Program-made: the position numbers and the translations under genes
Notes under the pieces: generated by a model
What the model saw: the letters and a program-made list of their open reading frames with translations, nothing else
Database searches by the model: none
Told to the model about the DNA's origin: nothing
Origin: Microbacteriaceae bacterium
Lineage (GTDB): Bacteria; Actinomycetota; Actinomycetes; Actinomycetales; Microbacteriaceae
Direction of reading: 5' to 3'
Length of the DNA: 64,000 bases
NCBI GenBank assembly: GCA_019639055.1
Contig: JAHBSP010000007.1
Span: 37,112 to 101,111 of the forward strand
In this document: positions 44,543 through 54,025 of the stretch, piece by piece
Layout of the letters: each line of letters opens with the position of its first letter
How positions within the stretch are numbered: position 1 is the first letter of the stretch

Positions 44543-45177
44543 CCAAATCCCTACCCAAGGTTGTAGTTTTTGACTACGGTAGCGGTAACGTACATTCAGC
44601 TTTTAAAGCACTGGTTGCCGCTGGCGCTGATGTAACACTCACGTCCGACCAGGATCAAGCACTTGCTGCCGATGGTTTGTTGATTCCAGGAGTCGGGGCA
44701 TTCAAGTCGGTAATGGATGCGCTGAATACTAAAAATGCTGGCCGAATTATCGAGAAGCGACTGATCGCATCCAAACCGGTATTGGGAATTTGTGTAGGAA
44801 TGCAGGTGTTTTTTGACACCGGTTTAGAGGGTGGCGAAGAAATTCCCGGATTTGGTCAATGGCCGGGACAGGTACGCGCACTAAAAGCGGATGTGCTTCC
44901 AAATATCGGCTGGAGTTCCCTAGAAATTGCAGAAAATTCAGTACTTTTTGACGGTATCGAAGAAGAACTTTTCTATTTCGTCCACTCATACGCTGCTACT
45001 GAATTACCGCTAACCGGTTCAGAGGCGATAAAACCGCCAAAGCTTACTTATGCAACCCACGGGGAGCGTTTTATTGCCGCTGTCGAGAATGGCCCACTAA
45101 GCGCAACACAGTTCCATCCGGAAAAAAGTGGAGAGGCCGGTATCAAACTGCTTACAAACTGGATTCAAACTTTCTAA
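44539..45177 (+). CDS. hisH: imidazole glycerol phosphate synthase, glutaminase subunit
   Basis: 212 residues from a GTG. The class I glutaminase triad is visible: Cys in [10 protein letters not shown] near residue 80, and His and Glu in QFHPEKSG near 195. It releases ammonia from glutamine for the HisF cyclase, whose gene is not in the window. It is translationally coupled to hisB. The next gene, priA, is 92 bases away, across a gap with a loose 7-bp inverted repeat (CTAAAGC 45174-45180 with GCTTTAG 45198-45204). Confidence 0.94.
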   Translation: MTKSLPKVVVFDYGSGNVHSAFKALVAAGADVTLTSDQDQALAADGLLIPGVGAFKSVMDALNTKNAGRIIEKRLIASKPVLGICVGMQVFFDTGLEGGEEIPGFGQWPGQVRALKADVLPNIGWSSLEIAENSVLFDGIEEELFYFVHSYAATELPLTGSEAIKPPKLTYATHGERFIAAVENGPLSATQFHPEKSGEAGIKLLTNWIQTF

Positions 45178-45269
45178 AGCAGCACATAAAATTAGCAGCT
45201 TTAGTAGGCTTGCAATTCTGTAGTGAATAATTTCCTACGAGAGATCAGAAAGAATTCAAAAACAAACAT

Positions 45270-46016
45270 ATGAATGAGTTTCAAACTTCATCAAGATTAG
45301 TCTTGCTCCCAGCTGTGGATGTCGCCGACGGCAAGGCGGTTCGTCTAGTGCAGGGCGAAGCAGGTAGTGAAACAAGTTATGGTGATCCGGTTGAGGCGGC
45401 TGAAGAATGGGCCTCCCAGGGTGCCGAATGGATTCATCTCGTTGATCTAGATGCTGCTTTCGGTCGCGGTAATAATGTTGGGATGCTTAGGAAAGTTATC
45501 AAAGCAGTCCGGGGTGTGCAGATTGAACTTTCTGGTGGCATACGCGACGACGAATCCTTGGAACGAGCTATTGATGCCGGTGCTCACCGCATAAACCTAG
45601 GCACAGCGGCACTAGAGAACCCGGAATGGACCAGTGGAGTTATCGCCAAATATGGTGAACAAATCGCAGTGGGATTGGATGTGCGTGGCACAGTCCTCGC
45701 CGCTCGCGGCTGGACTAAAGAAGGTGGCGATATTTGGGATGTGCTTGCGCGCTTAGAGCGTGCCGGTTGCTCAAGATATGTAGTTACCGACGTTCGTAAA
45801 GACGGCACTTTGCAGGGCCCAAATCTAGAGCTTCTGCGCGATTTTCTAGAACGCACTGAGAGGCCAGTCGTGGCTTCTGGAGGTGTTGCCAGCCTTGACG
45901 ATATTGCGGCTCTTCGCGAGCTGGTTCCTCAAGGACTTGAAGGCGCAATTGTTGGTAAGGCGCTATACAACGGTAATTTCACACTCGCAGAAGCCCTAGA
46001 CGTAGCAGAGCAGTAG
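45270..46016 (+). CDS. priA: bifunctional HisA/TrpF phosphoribosyl isomerase PriA
   Basis: 248 residues. The barrel carries the catalytic Asp in [13 protein letters not shown] near residue 17, [10 protein letters not shown] near 87 and [13 protein letters not shown] near 171. Both phosphate loops are present. In actinobacteria that lack trpF this enzyme isomerises both the histidine intermediate ProFAR and phosphoribosyl anthranilate. Dual function is presumed from the lineage; it cannot be proved from sequence alone. No Shine-Dalgarno sequence is evident before the ATG. Confidence 0.92.
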   Translation: MNEFQTSSRLVLLPAVDVADGKAVRLVQGEAGSETSYGDPVEAAEEWASQGAEWIHLVDLDAAFGRGNNVGMLRKVIKAVRGVQIELSGGIRDDESLERAIDAGAHRINLGTAALENPEWTSGVIAKYGEQIAVGLDVRGTVLAARGWTKEGGDIWDVLARLERAGCSRYVVTDVRKDGTLQGPNLELLRDFLERTERPVVASGGVASLDDIAALRELVPQGLEGAIVGKALYNGNFTLAEALDVAEQ

Positions 46017-46033
46017 TAGCGGCAGCATATACA

Positions 46034-46828
46034 GTGTCTGAATACGAACAGTTCCACAAGAAACTGGCTGAGAATACCGCTGATTCTGCCGGAACCCCGT
46101 GGGCTGGTCGCTCCTTTCACGACAATCCTTTCGCTGGCGATGACGGCACCGCTGATCCTGCCCTGATCAGCGCTCTGCAAATCTTTAAATCTTCGCCAAC
46201 CATTGAAGGCAAAATCAAGGTAATTACCGCTGCGGTTAAAGCCAGACTTCTTGCCCCATTGGTTGCAGAAGCAGGGGATATTGGCTACACAGCCGAGGGC
46301 AAAAAGGTTGATAAAACCCAAGAACTATCTATCGTCAAAGTCGCGGGCCCTGATGGCAGGCAGGTTTTGCCACTTTTTTCTTCAGTGACCGCTATGCAGA
46401 CTTGGCGTGCAGATGCTCGCCCTGTTCCGGTGGATGGACTGCGTGCATTCGCCTCCGCGGTTGGCGATGAAACCGAACTGATTGTCCTTGATCCCGGAAG
46501 TGAAACCGAGTTTGTGGTGCGTCGCCCAGCGGTTTGGGCGCTTACACAGGGGCAGGAGTGGCTTCCTTCTTGGCTGGATCCGAGCGTCCTAGAAATCGTT
46601 GCCGATTCTGCCGTGGCGGAAAAAGCAGTTACGAAGGTTTGGCTTTCAGAGGGTGATCCGAATGCTAACTTCTCGGGTCCGGAATTAGTGGTGCATGTGT
46701 CGCTTCTGCCGGGATTAGATCAGCACGAACTCACAGAAATTATTTCAAGGATGCACAAAATTTGGTCGCAGTCACCAGCATTTACCGAAGCTGTCGATTC
46801 TGTGCGAGTGTCTGTTCACTCTGACTAA
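46034..46828 (+). CDS. SseB-family protein
   Basis: 264 residues from a GTG. The central part, LLAPLVAEAG near residue 75 through LPLFSSVTAMQTW near 115 and LDPGSETEFVVRRP near 155, matches the SseB N-terminal domain family. The C-terminal 90 residues are less conserved. The family's biochemical function is unclear. It follows priA by 18 bases and may share its transcript. It converges with the DUF1844 gene, whose stop overlaps its own by four bases. Confidence 0.8.
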   Translation: MSEYEQFHKKLAENTADSAGTPWAGRSFHDNPFAGDDGTADPALISALQIFKSSPTIEGKIKVITAAVKARLLAPLVAEAGDIGYTAEGKKVDKTQELSIVKVAGPDGRQVLPLFSSVTAMQTWRADARPVPVDGLRAFASAVGDETELIVLDPGSETEFVVRRPAVWALTQGQEWLPSWLDPSVLEIVADSAVAEKAVTKVWLSEGDPNANFSGPELVVHVSLLPGLDQHELTEIISRMHKIWSQSPAFTEAVDSVRVSVHSD

Positions 46829-47163
46829 ATAACGCTTCCTGTCCACTTTTCACCCGGTCCCTTGCCCGGAGCATCAGGAATTGCGGAAGCTTCTCGGAAA
46901 GCGAGCTGTAGCGAACGCAAACCATCGCGCAGAGAGCGAGCGTGCATATCCGAGACTTCCGGGGCTGCTGCAGTAATCAGTCCTGCTAAAGAATTTATAA
47001 GTTTTCTAGCCTCATCAAGGTCTAGAGCATCCTCCATGCCCTCTGCTAGCCCGAGCTTGGTAGCGGCAGCGCTCATGAGGTGGACAGCTACAGTGGTGAT
47101 CAGTTCCACAGCTGGAACCTCAGCAATATCGCGGGTGAGATCGTCTACCGACTCGCTATTCAT
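46825..47163 (-). CDS. DUF1844 family protein
   Basis: 112 residues from ATG 47163, preceded by AGAGGATG. Upstream in-frame residues to 47274 are not family-like and are excluded. The conserved helix ELITTVAVHLMSAAATKLGL and the segment DLDEARKLINSLAGLI match DUF1844, a small, mostly helical family found next to infC in actinobacteria. Function unknown. It diverges from infC across a 229-base gap. Confidence 0.85.
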   Translation of the reverse strand: MNSESVDDLTRDIAEVPAVELITTVAVHLMSAAATKLGLAEGMEDALDLDEARKLINSLAGLITAAAPEVSDMHARSLRDGLRSLQLAFREASAIPDAPGKGPGEKWTGSVI

Positions 47164-47288
47164 GGCATCCTCTGCTATTATTGACCGGTTGCTTAGCGAA
47201 TATTTCGCCAAGCTGGTGAAGTGGAGATTTTCCCACCTAGGTTGACTGTTTAAGGTTACCGGGTTTGAGCACATAAGTGCTTGGATTG

Positions 47289-47315
47289 TTGAGGATTGTA
47301 TTTAGACATCCTCAA
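47289..47315 (+). promoter_or_regulatory. stem-loop in the infC leader region
   Basis: TTGAGGAT pairs with ATCCTCAA across an 11-base loop, about 80 bases before infC. A second hairpin, TTTTAGA/TCTAAAA with a GAG loop, lies at 47347-47363. There is no T-tract after either. Leaders of infC-rpmI-rplT operons often carry L20- or IF3-dependent control structures; that role is inference here. Confidence 0.4.
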
Positions 47316-47392
47316 ATAATCTATAAATCTTCTCCTCGCTACGCGTTTTTAGAGAGTCTAAAAGTGTTGAACATCCAAGTAAGGAGACTTAA

Positions 47393-47995
47393 ATCAGCGA
47401 TCCTAGAATCAATGACCGAATTCGTTCCAAGGACCTAAGACTAATTGGACCGAACGGTGAGCAGGTTGGAGTAGTTTCGACCGCTCAAGCGCTAAAACTA
47501 GCTGCAGAACACGATCTCGATCTCGTCGAGGTCGCGCCCGAGGCTAACCCGCCAGTTGCGAAGCTAATGGATTACGGCAAGTACAAGTACGAAGCCGCCC
47601 AAAAAGCTAAGGAAGCTAGGCGCAACCAAGCCAATGTTGTTCTGAAAGAGGTCAGATTCAGGCTCAAGATTGACAAACACGACTACGAAACAAAGCTTCG
47701 TCACGCAGAAAACTTCCTCAAAGCGGGAGACAAAGTGAAAGCGATGATTATGTTCCGTGGACGTGAGCAGTCAAGACCAGAAATGGGTTTTAAACTCCTG
47801 CAAAAGTTTGCCGAAGATGTAGCCGAGTGGGGTCAAGTTGAGTCTAGTCCGGCAGTTGACGGAAGAAACATGACGATGGTTATCGGCCCGCTTCGTTCTA
47901 AGAGTGAAGCCAAAGCAGAAACCCTCGCCAAAAGAGCGGCAGCTAAAGAAGCCGCTCATGAAGCAAAGCAAGCGAAAGTAGAGAAAGATGCCTAA
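47393..47995 (+). CDS. infC: translation initiation factor IF-3, ATC start codon
   Basis: 200 residues when begun at the ATC at 47393. The conserved N-terminus [12 protein letters not shown] needs this start, since no ATG, GTG or TTG precedes it, and AAGGAG lies exactly six bases upstream. The N-terminal domain ends near [23 protein letters not shown] and the C-terminal domain has [15 protein letters not shown]3 checks start codons on the 30S subunit; its own non-canonical start gives autorepression, as known for ATT in E. coli. It overlaps rpmI by eight bases. Confidence 0.96.
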   Translation: MSDPRINDRIRSKDLRLIGPNGEQVGVVSTAQALKLAAEHDLDLVEVAPEANPPVAKLMDYGKYKYEAAQKAKEARRNQANVVLKEVRFRLKIDKHDYETKLRHAENFLKAGDKVKAMIMFRGREQSRPEMGFKLLQKFAEDVAEWGQVESSPAVDGRNMTMVIGPLRSKSEAKAETLAKRAAAKEAAHEAKQAKVEKDA

Positions 47996-48182
47996 GCAGA
48001 AGACCCACTCTGGGGCTAAGAAGCGTTTCAAGGTAACCGGTACCGGCAAGGTTCAAAAAGAACAAGCTGGTAAGCGCCACAACTTTGAGAGTAAGTCGAG
48101 CCGAGTCACTCGTCGTCTAGCGCAGGACAAGGTCCTAGCAGCTCCAGACGCCAAGATGATTAAGAAGCTTCTGAACAAGTAG
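47988..48182 (+). CDS. rpmI: 50S ribosomal protein L35
   Basis: 64 residues. [20 protein letters not shown] at the N-terminus and [18 protein letters not shown] are diagnostic. It starts within the last codons of infC and precedes rplT by 13 bases in the standard infC-rpmI-rplT operon. Confidence 0.98.
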   Translation: MPKQKTHSGAKKRFKVTGTGKVQKEQAGKRHNFESKSSRVTRRLAQDKVLAAPDAKMIKKLLNK

Positions 48183-48195
48183 GGATTGAAAGAAA

Positions 48196-48564
48196 ATGGC
48201 AAGAGTAAAGAATGGTTTAGCCGGACGTAAGAAGGTCCGCGCCACACTTGAGGCAGCAAAGGGCTACCGTGGCCAGCGTTCACGCCTTTACCGCAAGGCT
48301 AAGGAGCAGATTACCCACTCCGGTGTATACGCATACCGTGACCGTCACGCACGCAAGGGCGAGTTCCGCCGTCTATGGATTACCCGTATCAACGCAGCAT
48401 CTCGTCTAAACGGTCTAACCTACAACCGCCTAATCCAGGGTCTAAACCTGGCTGGCATCGAAGTTGACCGCAGGATGTTGGCAGACATTGCAGTAACCGA
48501 TCCAAACGCATTTGCGAAGATCGCAGAAGCTGCAAAGAATGCACTTCCTAAGGAGAATGCATAA
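48196..48564 (+). CDS. rplT: 50S ribosomal protein L20
   Basis: 122 residues. [30 protein letters not shown] and [11 protein letters not shown] are L20 signatures. L20 binds 23S rRNA early in assembly and in several bacteria represses its own operon by binding the leader. GGATTGAAAGAAA precedes the ATG. The SpoU methyltransferase gene begins four bases after the stop. Confidence 0.98.
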   Translation: MARVKNGLAGRKKVRATLEAAKGYRGQRSRLYRKAKEQITHSGVYAYRDRHARKGEFRRLWITRINAASRLNGLTYNRLIQGLNLAGIEVDRRMLADIAVTDPNAFAKIAEAAKNALPKENA

Positions 48565-48567
48565 ATC

Positions 48568-49368
48568 ATGTTGGAAAATCCGCGTAGCTCCAGAATAAAG
48601 GAGCTAGCGGCACTCCAGCAGAAAAGCGCTCGGAGCGAAACCGGGCGCTTTTTAGTTGAAGGACCTGCCGCAGTATCTGAAGCACTCCGATATGCCCCGG
48701 AGCTGGTTGAGGAGATTTTCTTCACCCCGGAAGCAGGTATTAAGCACGAGCAGTTACTTTCTGCAGCACAGGATGCTGGCCTCACCCCGGAATGGGTGAA
48801 TGAGGAAGTAGCTAAACGACTAAGTGACACCGTTACCCCGCAGGGAGTAATTGCTGTTGCGAAGCAGTCTCCGGTTCGTTTCCGGGACATCCTTGGTGAA
48901 CCGATTGAAACTGTGGCAATCCTGCACAATGTGCGCGACCCGGGGAACCTGGGCACAATCATTCGGGTGGCAGATGCTGCTGGAGTAGATGCCGTGTTGC
49001 TAACCGGTCGTACTGTAGATGCCTACTCACCGAAAGTGGTTCGTTCAAGCACCGGCTCAATCTTCCACATTCCTGTGGCCGTAAACCTAGACCTGTATGA
49101 GGTTACCAGCGAACTGAAAGCAGCGGGTGTGCGGATTATCGCTGCCGATATTTCCGGTGATGATTTGCTGGAATGGCAGAGGCAGAATTCCCTCGCTACA
49201 CCTACCGCTTGGATTTTTGGCAACGAAGCGGCAGGGCTTACCGAGGACGAGCTTGAGCAAGCAGATTTAGCGTTACGGGTACCAATTTATGGGTTAGCCG
49301 AGTCGATGAATCTTGCAACAGCCGCCTCTGTTTGTCTTTACGCTTCAGCATTTGCAAATAATCAGTAA
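48568..49368 (+). CDS. TrmH/SpoU-family RNA 2'-O-methyltransferase
   Basis: 266 residues. An N-terminal L30e-like substrate-binding domain (about 10-95) precedes the SPOUT domain. Motif 1 is NVRDPGNLGTIIRVA near residue 116, motif 2 is IFGNEAAGL near 215, and motif 3 is LAESMNLATAASVCLY near 241. It probably methylates a ribose in rRNA or tRNA; the target nucleotide is unknown. It lies between rplT and pheS, a typical actinobacterial position. Confidence 0.9.
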   Translation: MLENPRSSRIKELAALQQKSARSETGRFLVEGPAAVSEALRYAPELVEEIFFTPEAGIKHEQLLSAAQDAGLTPEWVNEEVAKRLSDTVTPQGVIAVAKQSPVRFRDILGEPIETVAILHNVRDPGNLGTIIRVADAAGVDAVLLTGRTVDAYSPKVVRSSTGSIFHIPVAVNLDLYEVTSELKAAGVRIIAADISGDDLLEWQRQNSLATPTAWIFGNEAAGLTEDELEQADLALRVPIYGLAESMNLATAASVCLYASAFANNQ

Positions 49369-49419
49369 CATATGGGAGCGATTGCGGCACATTCCCAAAT
49401 CTGCTCCCACGCTCTCAGG

Positions 49420-49425
49420 TAGGAT
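49420..49425 (+). promoter_or_regulatory. possible -10 hexamer TAGGAT before pheS
   Basis: TAGGAT ends eight bases before the pheS GTG at 49434, slightly further than in the other leaderless candidates. No ribosome site is seen. Confidence 0.3.
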
Positions 49426-49433
49426 TAATTCTT

Positions 49434-50474
49434 GTGTCTGATGCCTTAGAAATTAGTGAAGAAGCGGTAGCTAAACTGCTTTCTGCTGCTCTTGATGCGC
49501 TAAACGAGGCAAAGACAGTTGCAGATTTAAAGCAGTTGCGAAGCACCCACGTCGGCGAAAATTCACCGCTTTCACGCATGAATGCCTCCTTGAAGGATGT
49601 GCCGCAGGATCAGCGCGCTGCTGCAGGAAAAATTGTCGGTCAGGCAAGAGCCAAACTCGGCCAGGCATACGCAGAAGCGGAGAACCGTATCGCTAAAGCC
49701 GAATCGGCCGCAAAACTGCTTAAAGAAACCGTAGACGTGACCACATGGTCTCCTAGAATCACTCAGGGGGCTCGTCATCCGCTCACAATGTTGCAGGAAC
49801 AGGCAGCCGATGTTTTTGTTTCTATGGGGTGGGAAATCGCTGAAGGACCCGAATTAGAACACGAATGGTTCAACTTTGATTCACTGAATTTCGATGAGGA
49901 TCATCCGGCACGCGCTCTCCAAGATACTTTCTTCGTTGAACCGGTGGATCAGCGACTACTACTTCGCACTCACACTTCTCCGGTGCAGATGCGCTCCCTG
50001 CTTTCCCGTCCGCTTCCGCTTTACATTGTTGCTCCGGGCAAAACTTTCCGCACCGACGAGCTTGATGCCACCCACACTCCGGTCTTCAGCCAGATTGAGG
50101 GTATAGCAATCGACAAGAACATCACTATGGCTCATCTAAAAGGCATTTTGTTGCACTTCGCCAAAGCAATGTTTGGTGAAGAAGCGAAAGTCAGACTTCG
50201 CGCAAACTACTTCCCTTTCACTGAGCCGAGTGCCGAATTTGACCTATGGCACCCGAACTTCAAAGAGGGACCGCGTTGGATTGAATGGGGCGGATGCGGC
50301 ATGGTGCACCCCAACCTGCTTCGTAGCGCAGGAATCGACCCTGAGGTTTACCAGGGTTTTGCTTTCGGCATGGGTATCGAAAGAACCCTTATGTTCCGTG
50401 CAGATATTAGCGATATGCGAGAAATGATCGAGGGCGATATTCGCTTCTCCAAGCAGTTCGGGGTGGTGGGCTAA
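49434..50474 (+). CDS. pheS: phenylalanine-tRNA ligase alpha subunit
   Basis: 346 residues from a GTG. An N-terminal tRNA-binding coiled coil (about 1-100) leads to the class II core: HPLTMLQEQAADVFVSMGW, the motif-2 loop TFRTDELDATHTPVFSQIEG and motif-3 GFAFGMGIERTLM. It charges tRNAPhe with phenylalanine as an alpha2beta2 complex with PheT. Its stop overlaps the pheT start by one base (TAATG). Confidence 0.97.
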   Translation: MSDALEISEEAVAKLLSAALDALNEAKTVADLKQLRSTHVGENSPLSRMNASLKDVPQDQRAAAGKIVGQARAKLGQAYAEAENRIAKAESAAKLLKETVDVTTWSPRITQGARHPLTMLQEQAADVFVSMGWEIAEGPELEHEWFNFDSLNFDEDHPARALQDTFFVEPVDQRLLLRTHTSPVQMRSLLSRPLPLYIVAPGKTFRTDELDATHTPVFSQIEGIAIDKNITMAHLKGILLHFAKAMFGEEAKVRLRANYFPFTEPSAEFDLWHPNFKEGPRWIEWGGCGMVHPNLLRSAGIDPEVYQGFAFGMGIERTLMFRADISDMREMIEGDIRFSKQFGVVG

Positions 50475-52972
50475 TGAGAGTTCCAGCATCTTGGCTCGCA
50501 GAGTTGGTTAAGGTTGCCGATAACGCAACCCCAGAATCCCTGCACGCAGATTTCGTCTCTGTGGGTTTTGAAGAAGAAGACGTGCATGTTTCCGGAGTCA
50601 CCGGACCATTGGTTATTGGTGAAGTCCTCGAATATCAGGTGGAAGAGCACTCCAACGGCAAAAAGATTCGTTGGTGCCAGGTTCGGACCGGTAAGGATGA
50701 GGTGCGCGGTATTGTTTGTGGCGCACACAACTTCGAAGTCGGTGACAAAGTGGTGGTAACACTTCCGGGCGCTGTGCTCCCCGGCGATTTCAAAATCGCA
50801 GCGCGCAGTACTTACGGGCACATATCCGACGGGATGATCGCATCCGAGCGTGAACTCGGGCTGGGAGACGATCACGATGGAATTATCACTCTGGCAAGGC
50901 TGGGCTTAGATGCTGAAGTTGGCGCAGATGCAGTGGCACTTCTAGGTTTAGACGATTTTGCGGTAGAGCTAAACGTAACTCCAGACCGCGGTTATGCGAT
51001 GAGTATGCGCGGACTTGCGCGTGAATATGCGCTGGCAACTAAGCAAGATTTCAATGATCCAGCGGATTCTGTGGAGCTACTGCCTGAACCAAACGGCTTC
51101 AAAGTTCAGGTTGACGATAAGCAACCGATTCGCGGAAAAATTGGTTCACCGCTATTTATCACCAGACTAATCTCCGGGGTTGATCCAAAGCGGAAGAGCC
51201 CGCGCTGGTTGGTTTCAAGACTAAAGCTTGCCGGCATCCGCTCGATTTCGGTGATTGTTGATGTCACAAACTATGTGATGCTCGAATACGGTCAGCCTCT
51301 ACACGCTTATGACCTCGACAAACTTCAGGGCGGGATTACTGTGCGCCGCGCCAACCCGGGCGAGAAACTAAAAACTCTCGACGGTCAGGAGCGAAAGCTA
51401 AGCACAGAAGATCTACTTATCACCGACGATTCCGGAGCTATTGGCCTAGCCGGCGTTATGGGTGGTTTAGAAACCGAAATCACCGACAACACCTCCAATG
51501 TGTTGCTGGAGTCCGCGGTATTTGATTCGGTCTCTATTGCTCGCACCGCGCGCATCCACAAGCTTCCTAGTGAAGCATCTAAACGTTTTGCTCGCGGAAT
51601 TGACTCTGCAGTGACCAGGGTTGCCCTCGATCGGGCAGCAAAACTTATTGCTGAACTAGCTGGCGGAGTTGCTGAAGATTTCGGTAGCGTGACCGGCAGT
51701 GTGGAAGAGCCTGCAGCGATTACTCTTCCTAAAAAGTTCGCCGAAAAAATTGTCGGCCTTTCTTACACGGATGCGCAGCAGCAACAAATCTTGCAGGCTA
51801 TCGGTTGCGAGGTTCAGACTGCTTCCGGCTCAGAAGAATCTTGGTCGATTACTCCACCAACTTGGAGAGGGGACCTCACCGATAAGTGGACCCTTGTTGA
51901 AGAAATTGCTCGCGTGCACGGATACGACAATATTCCTTCAGAACTTCCGCAGTCCATCAATGGTCGAGGCCTTACCAAGAATCAGCAGTTGCGCAGAAAG
52001 AGCGCCAACCATCTTGCTGGATTTGGCGCAGTCGAGGTACTAAATTATCCATTCTTGAGTGAAACTGAACTCGGCCTTTTTGGTGAAACCAAAGATCAGG
52101 TAATGAAACTTGCCAATCCTCTAGACTGCGCCACCCCCTACCTTCGTAGGAGTTTGTTCGCCGGTCTTGCAGGGGTGGCGCATCGTAACCTTTCGCGCGG
52201 ATTCACGACACTGAACATTTTTGAAATCGGCACAGTTTTCCGTCCGGAAGCAGGAGTGGAGTATGGGCTTAGCGACATTCCTCCAGCCGCGACGCTCCCA
52301 GATGCTGAAACGCTCAAGAAACTTTATAACTCGATGCCTCCGCAACCACTTTATGCTGGTGGGATTCTTTTAGGTCGCAGGGTGGAGTCATCCGCCTTCA
52401 ATAAGGCACAGAACTTTGACTGGCAGGACGCTATTGCTATCCCAGTCTCACTTGGGAAGATTATCAACTCTCCGATTACGGTGAAGCAGGGAAGTGCTGC
52501 AGGGTTCCACCCGGGCAGAACGGCAGAGCTTTTCGCAGGCGATGGAAAGTCGATTGGTATTGCAGGGCAAGCGCATCCTGATGTTGCTGACTTTTTCAAC
52601 ATTCCCGAGGGAGCGTTACTCTGGCAGCTTGATCTAGACGCTTTATTTGCGCTAGCAAACACGAATCCACAGGCTAAACCTATTTCTACCTACCCGGCCA
52701 CCACTCAGGATGTATCGCTCGTGGTTGCTGAGGAAGTGCCTGCTGGTGAACTTGTCGAGGTGTTCAGCGAAGCTGCTGGGTCACTTCTCGAAGAAGCACG
52801 TATAGTCGATATTTACCGAGGCGAGGGAATCGCAGCCGACCAAAAGTCCGTGCTGCTCGCGCTTCGATTCAGAGCGGATGATCGCACTCTGACTGCTGTG
52901 GAAGCGACCGAGTCAAAAATGGCCGGCGTGGAAGCACTCACCAAGAAATACCAAGCGCGAATCCGCGATTAA
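50474..52972 (+). CDS. pheT: phenylalanine-tRNA ligase beta subunit
   Basis: 832 residues, the normal bacterial length. An EMAP/tRNA-binding domain (about 40-150) is followed by the B3/B4 editing domain (around 210-370), a B5 domain, a catalytic-like core, and the C-terminal ferredoxin-like anticodon-binding domain starting near 740 (YPATTQDVSLVV). Editing removes mischarged tyrosine. It is coupled to pheS, and argC begins seven bases after the stop. Confidence 0.97.
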   Translation: MRVPASWLAELVKVADNATPESLHADFVSVGFEEEDVHVSGVTGPLVIGEVLEYQVEEHSNGKKIRWCQVRTGKDEVRGIVCGAHNFEVGDKVVVTLPGAVLPGDFKIAARSTYGHISDGMIASERELGLGDDHDGIITLARLGLDAEVGADAVALLGLDDFAVELNVTPDRGYAMSMRGLAREYALATKQDFNDPADSVELLPEPNGFKVQVDDKQPIRGKIGSPLFITRLISGVDPKRKSPRWLVSRLKLAGIRSISVIVDVTNYVMLEYGQPLHAYDLDKLQGGITVRRANPGEKLKTLDGQERKLSTEDLLITDDSGAIGLAGVMGGLETEITDNTSNVLLESAVFDSVSIARTARIHKLPSEASKRFARGIDSAVTRVALDRAAKLIAELAGGVAEDFGSVTGSVEEPAAITLPKKFAEKIVGLSYTDAQQQQILQAIGCEVQTASGSEESWSITPPTWRGDLTDKWTLVEEIARVHGYDNIPSELPQSINGRGLTKNQQLRRKSANHLAGFGAVEVLNYPFLSETELGLFGETKDQVMKLANPLDCATPYLRRSLFAGLAGVAHRNLSRGFTTLNIFEIGTVFRPEAGVEYGLSDIPPAATLPDAETLKKLYNSMPPQPLYAGGILLGRRVESSAFNKAQNFDWQDAIAIPVSLGKIINSPITVKQGSAAGFHPGRTAELFAGDGKSIGIAGQAHPDVADFFNIPEGALLWQLDLDALFALANTNPQAKPISTYPATTQDVSLVVAEEVPAGELVEVFSEAAGSLLEEARIVDIYRGEGIAADQKSVLLALRFRADDRTLTAVEATESKMAGVEALTKKYQARIRD

Positions 52973-52978
52973 GGCAAT

Positions 52979-54025
52979 ATGTTTACTGTAGCCATTATTG
53001 GAGCTAGTGGATATGCCGGAGGAGAAGTCGCAAGACTCGTATCCGCACACCCACAGCTAGAGCTTGTGAGCGTCACAGCAGCTTCCAGTGTGGGCAAGGG
53101 CCTTTGGGATATGCACCCGCAACTTACCGGCGCGCTTCCTAATCTAATTTTCCAAGAAACTAGCGTGGCAGGGGTTGCCGACGCAGATATTGTTTTTCTG
53201 GCGCTACCTCACGGACAGTCCGGAGAAATAGCTAGTTCTCTCCCTGCTGACAAAATAGTGATCGACCTAGGCGCAGATCATCGTTTGCAATCAACCACCG
53301 ACTGGAATACTTTCTACGGTGGTGCACATCACGAAGCATGGGCTTACGCAGTTCCGGAGATTCCGCTCGCTGAGGGAGGAAAGCTGCGTGACCTGCTTCC
53401 AGGCGCTAAGCGCATTGCCGGTCCCGGGTGCAACGCCAGCACCGTTTCTTTGGCTTTAGCGCCGGCCATCAGGCACGGCCTGGTGAGCGGTTTAGACATA
53501 ACCGCAAATCTGGCAGTGGGAACATCAGGTGCTGGGCGAAAAGCGGCCACCAACCTACTCGCTTCGGAAATCATTGAGAATGCTAAGCCGTATTCCGTTG
53601 GAGGCATACACAGGCATATCCCCGAGATTGCGCAAACTCTTCGCACAGCAGGAGCTTCAGAAGTTTCGCTGAGTTTCACACCGGTGCTGGTGCCGATGTC
53701 TAGGGGCATTCTTGCAACAGTTACCGCACGGCCACTCGAGGGTGTTACCGAAGAGACGCTTCGAGCCGCATACGAGGAAGAGTATGGCAGAGAGCAATTC
53801 ATCAATCTACTTCCTGCAGGTGTTTGGCCAGCTTCAAGGCAGGTGCTCGGCTCCAATATGGTGCAGATAGGCATCACTCTGGATCAGCAGACCGGAAGGT
53901 TAGTTGCTATTGCCGCTGTCGATAATCTCTATAAGGGGACAGCCGGGGCAGCCATCCAAGCACTCAATATTTCACTCGGACTGGATGAATCGTTGGGACT
54001 TTCAAAGACAGGAGTTGCGCCTTGA
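52979..54025 (+). CDS. argC: N-acetyl-gamma-glutamyl-phosphate reductase
   Basis: 348 residues. The nucleotide-binding loop is GASGYAGGEV near residue 8, and the catalytic cysteine is in GPGCNAS near residue 150. It reduces N-acetylglutamyl phosphate to the semialdehyde. It is the first arginine gene of a tightly packed run argC-argJ-argB-argD-argF; argJ starts within its last four bases (TTGA). No ARG box could be identified with confidence in the seven-base gap after pheT. Confidence 0.96.
   Translation: MFTVAIIGASGYAGGEVARLVSAHPQLELVSVTAASSVGKGLWDMHPQLTGALPNLIFQETSVAGVADADIVFLALPHGQSGEIASSLPADKIVIDLGADHRLQSTTDWNTFYGGAHHEAWAYAVPEIPLAEGGKLRDLLPGAKRIAGPGCNASTVSLALAPAIRHGLVSGLDITANLAVGTSGAGRKAATNLLASEIIENAKPYSVGGIHRHIPEIAQTLRTAGASEVSLSFTPVLVPMSRGILATVTARPLEGVTEETLRAAYEEEYGREQFINLLPAGVWPASRQVLGSNMVQIGITLDQQTGRLVAIAAVDNLYKGTAGAAIQALNISLGLDESLGLSKTGVAP

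Noticed and set aside
48420..48962. 180-codon minus-strand open frame opposite rplT and the SpoU gene
   Set aside because: Both plus-strand genes are certain family members; the antisense translation is Ser/Arg-rich with no domain, as expected of a shadow frame.
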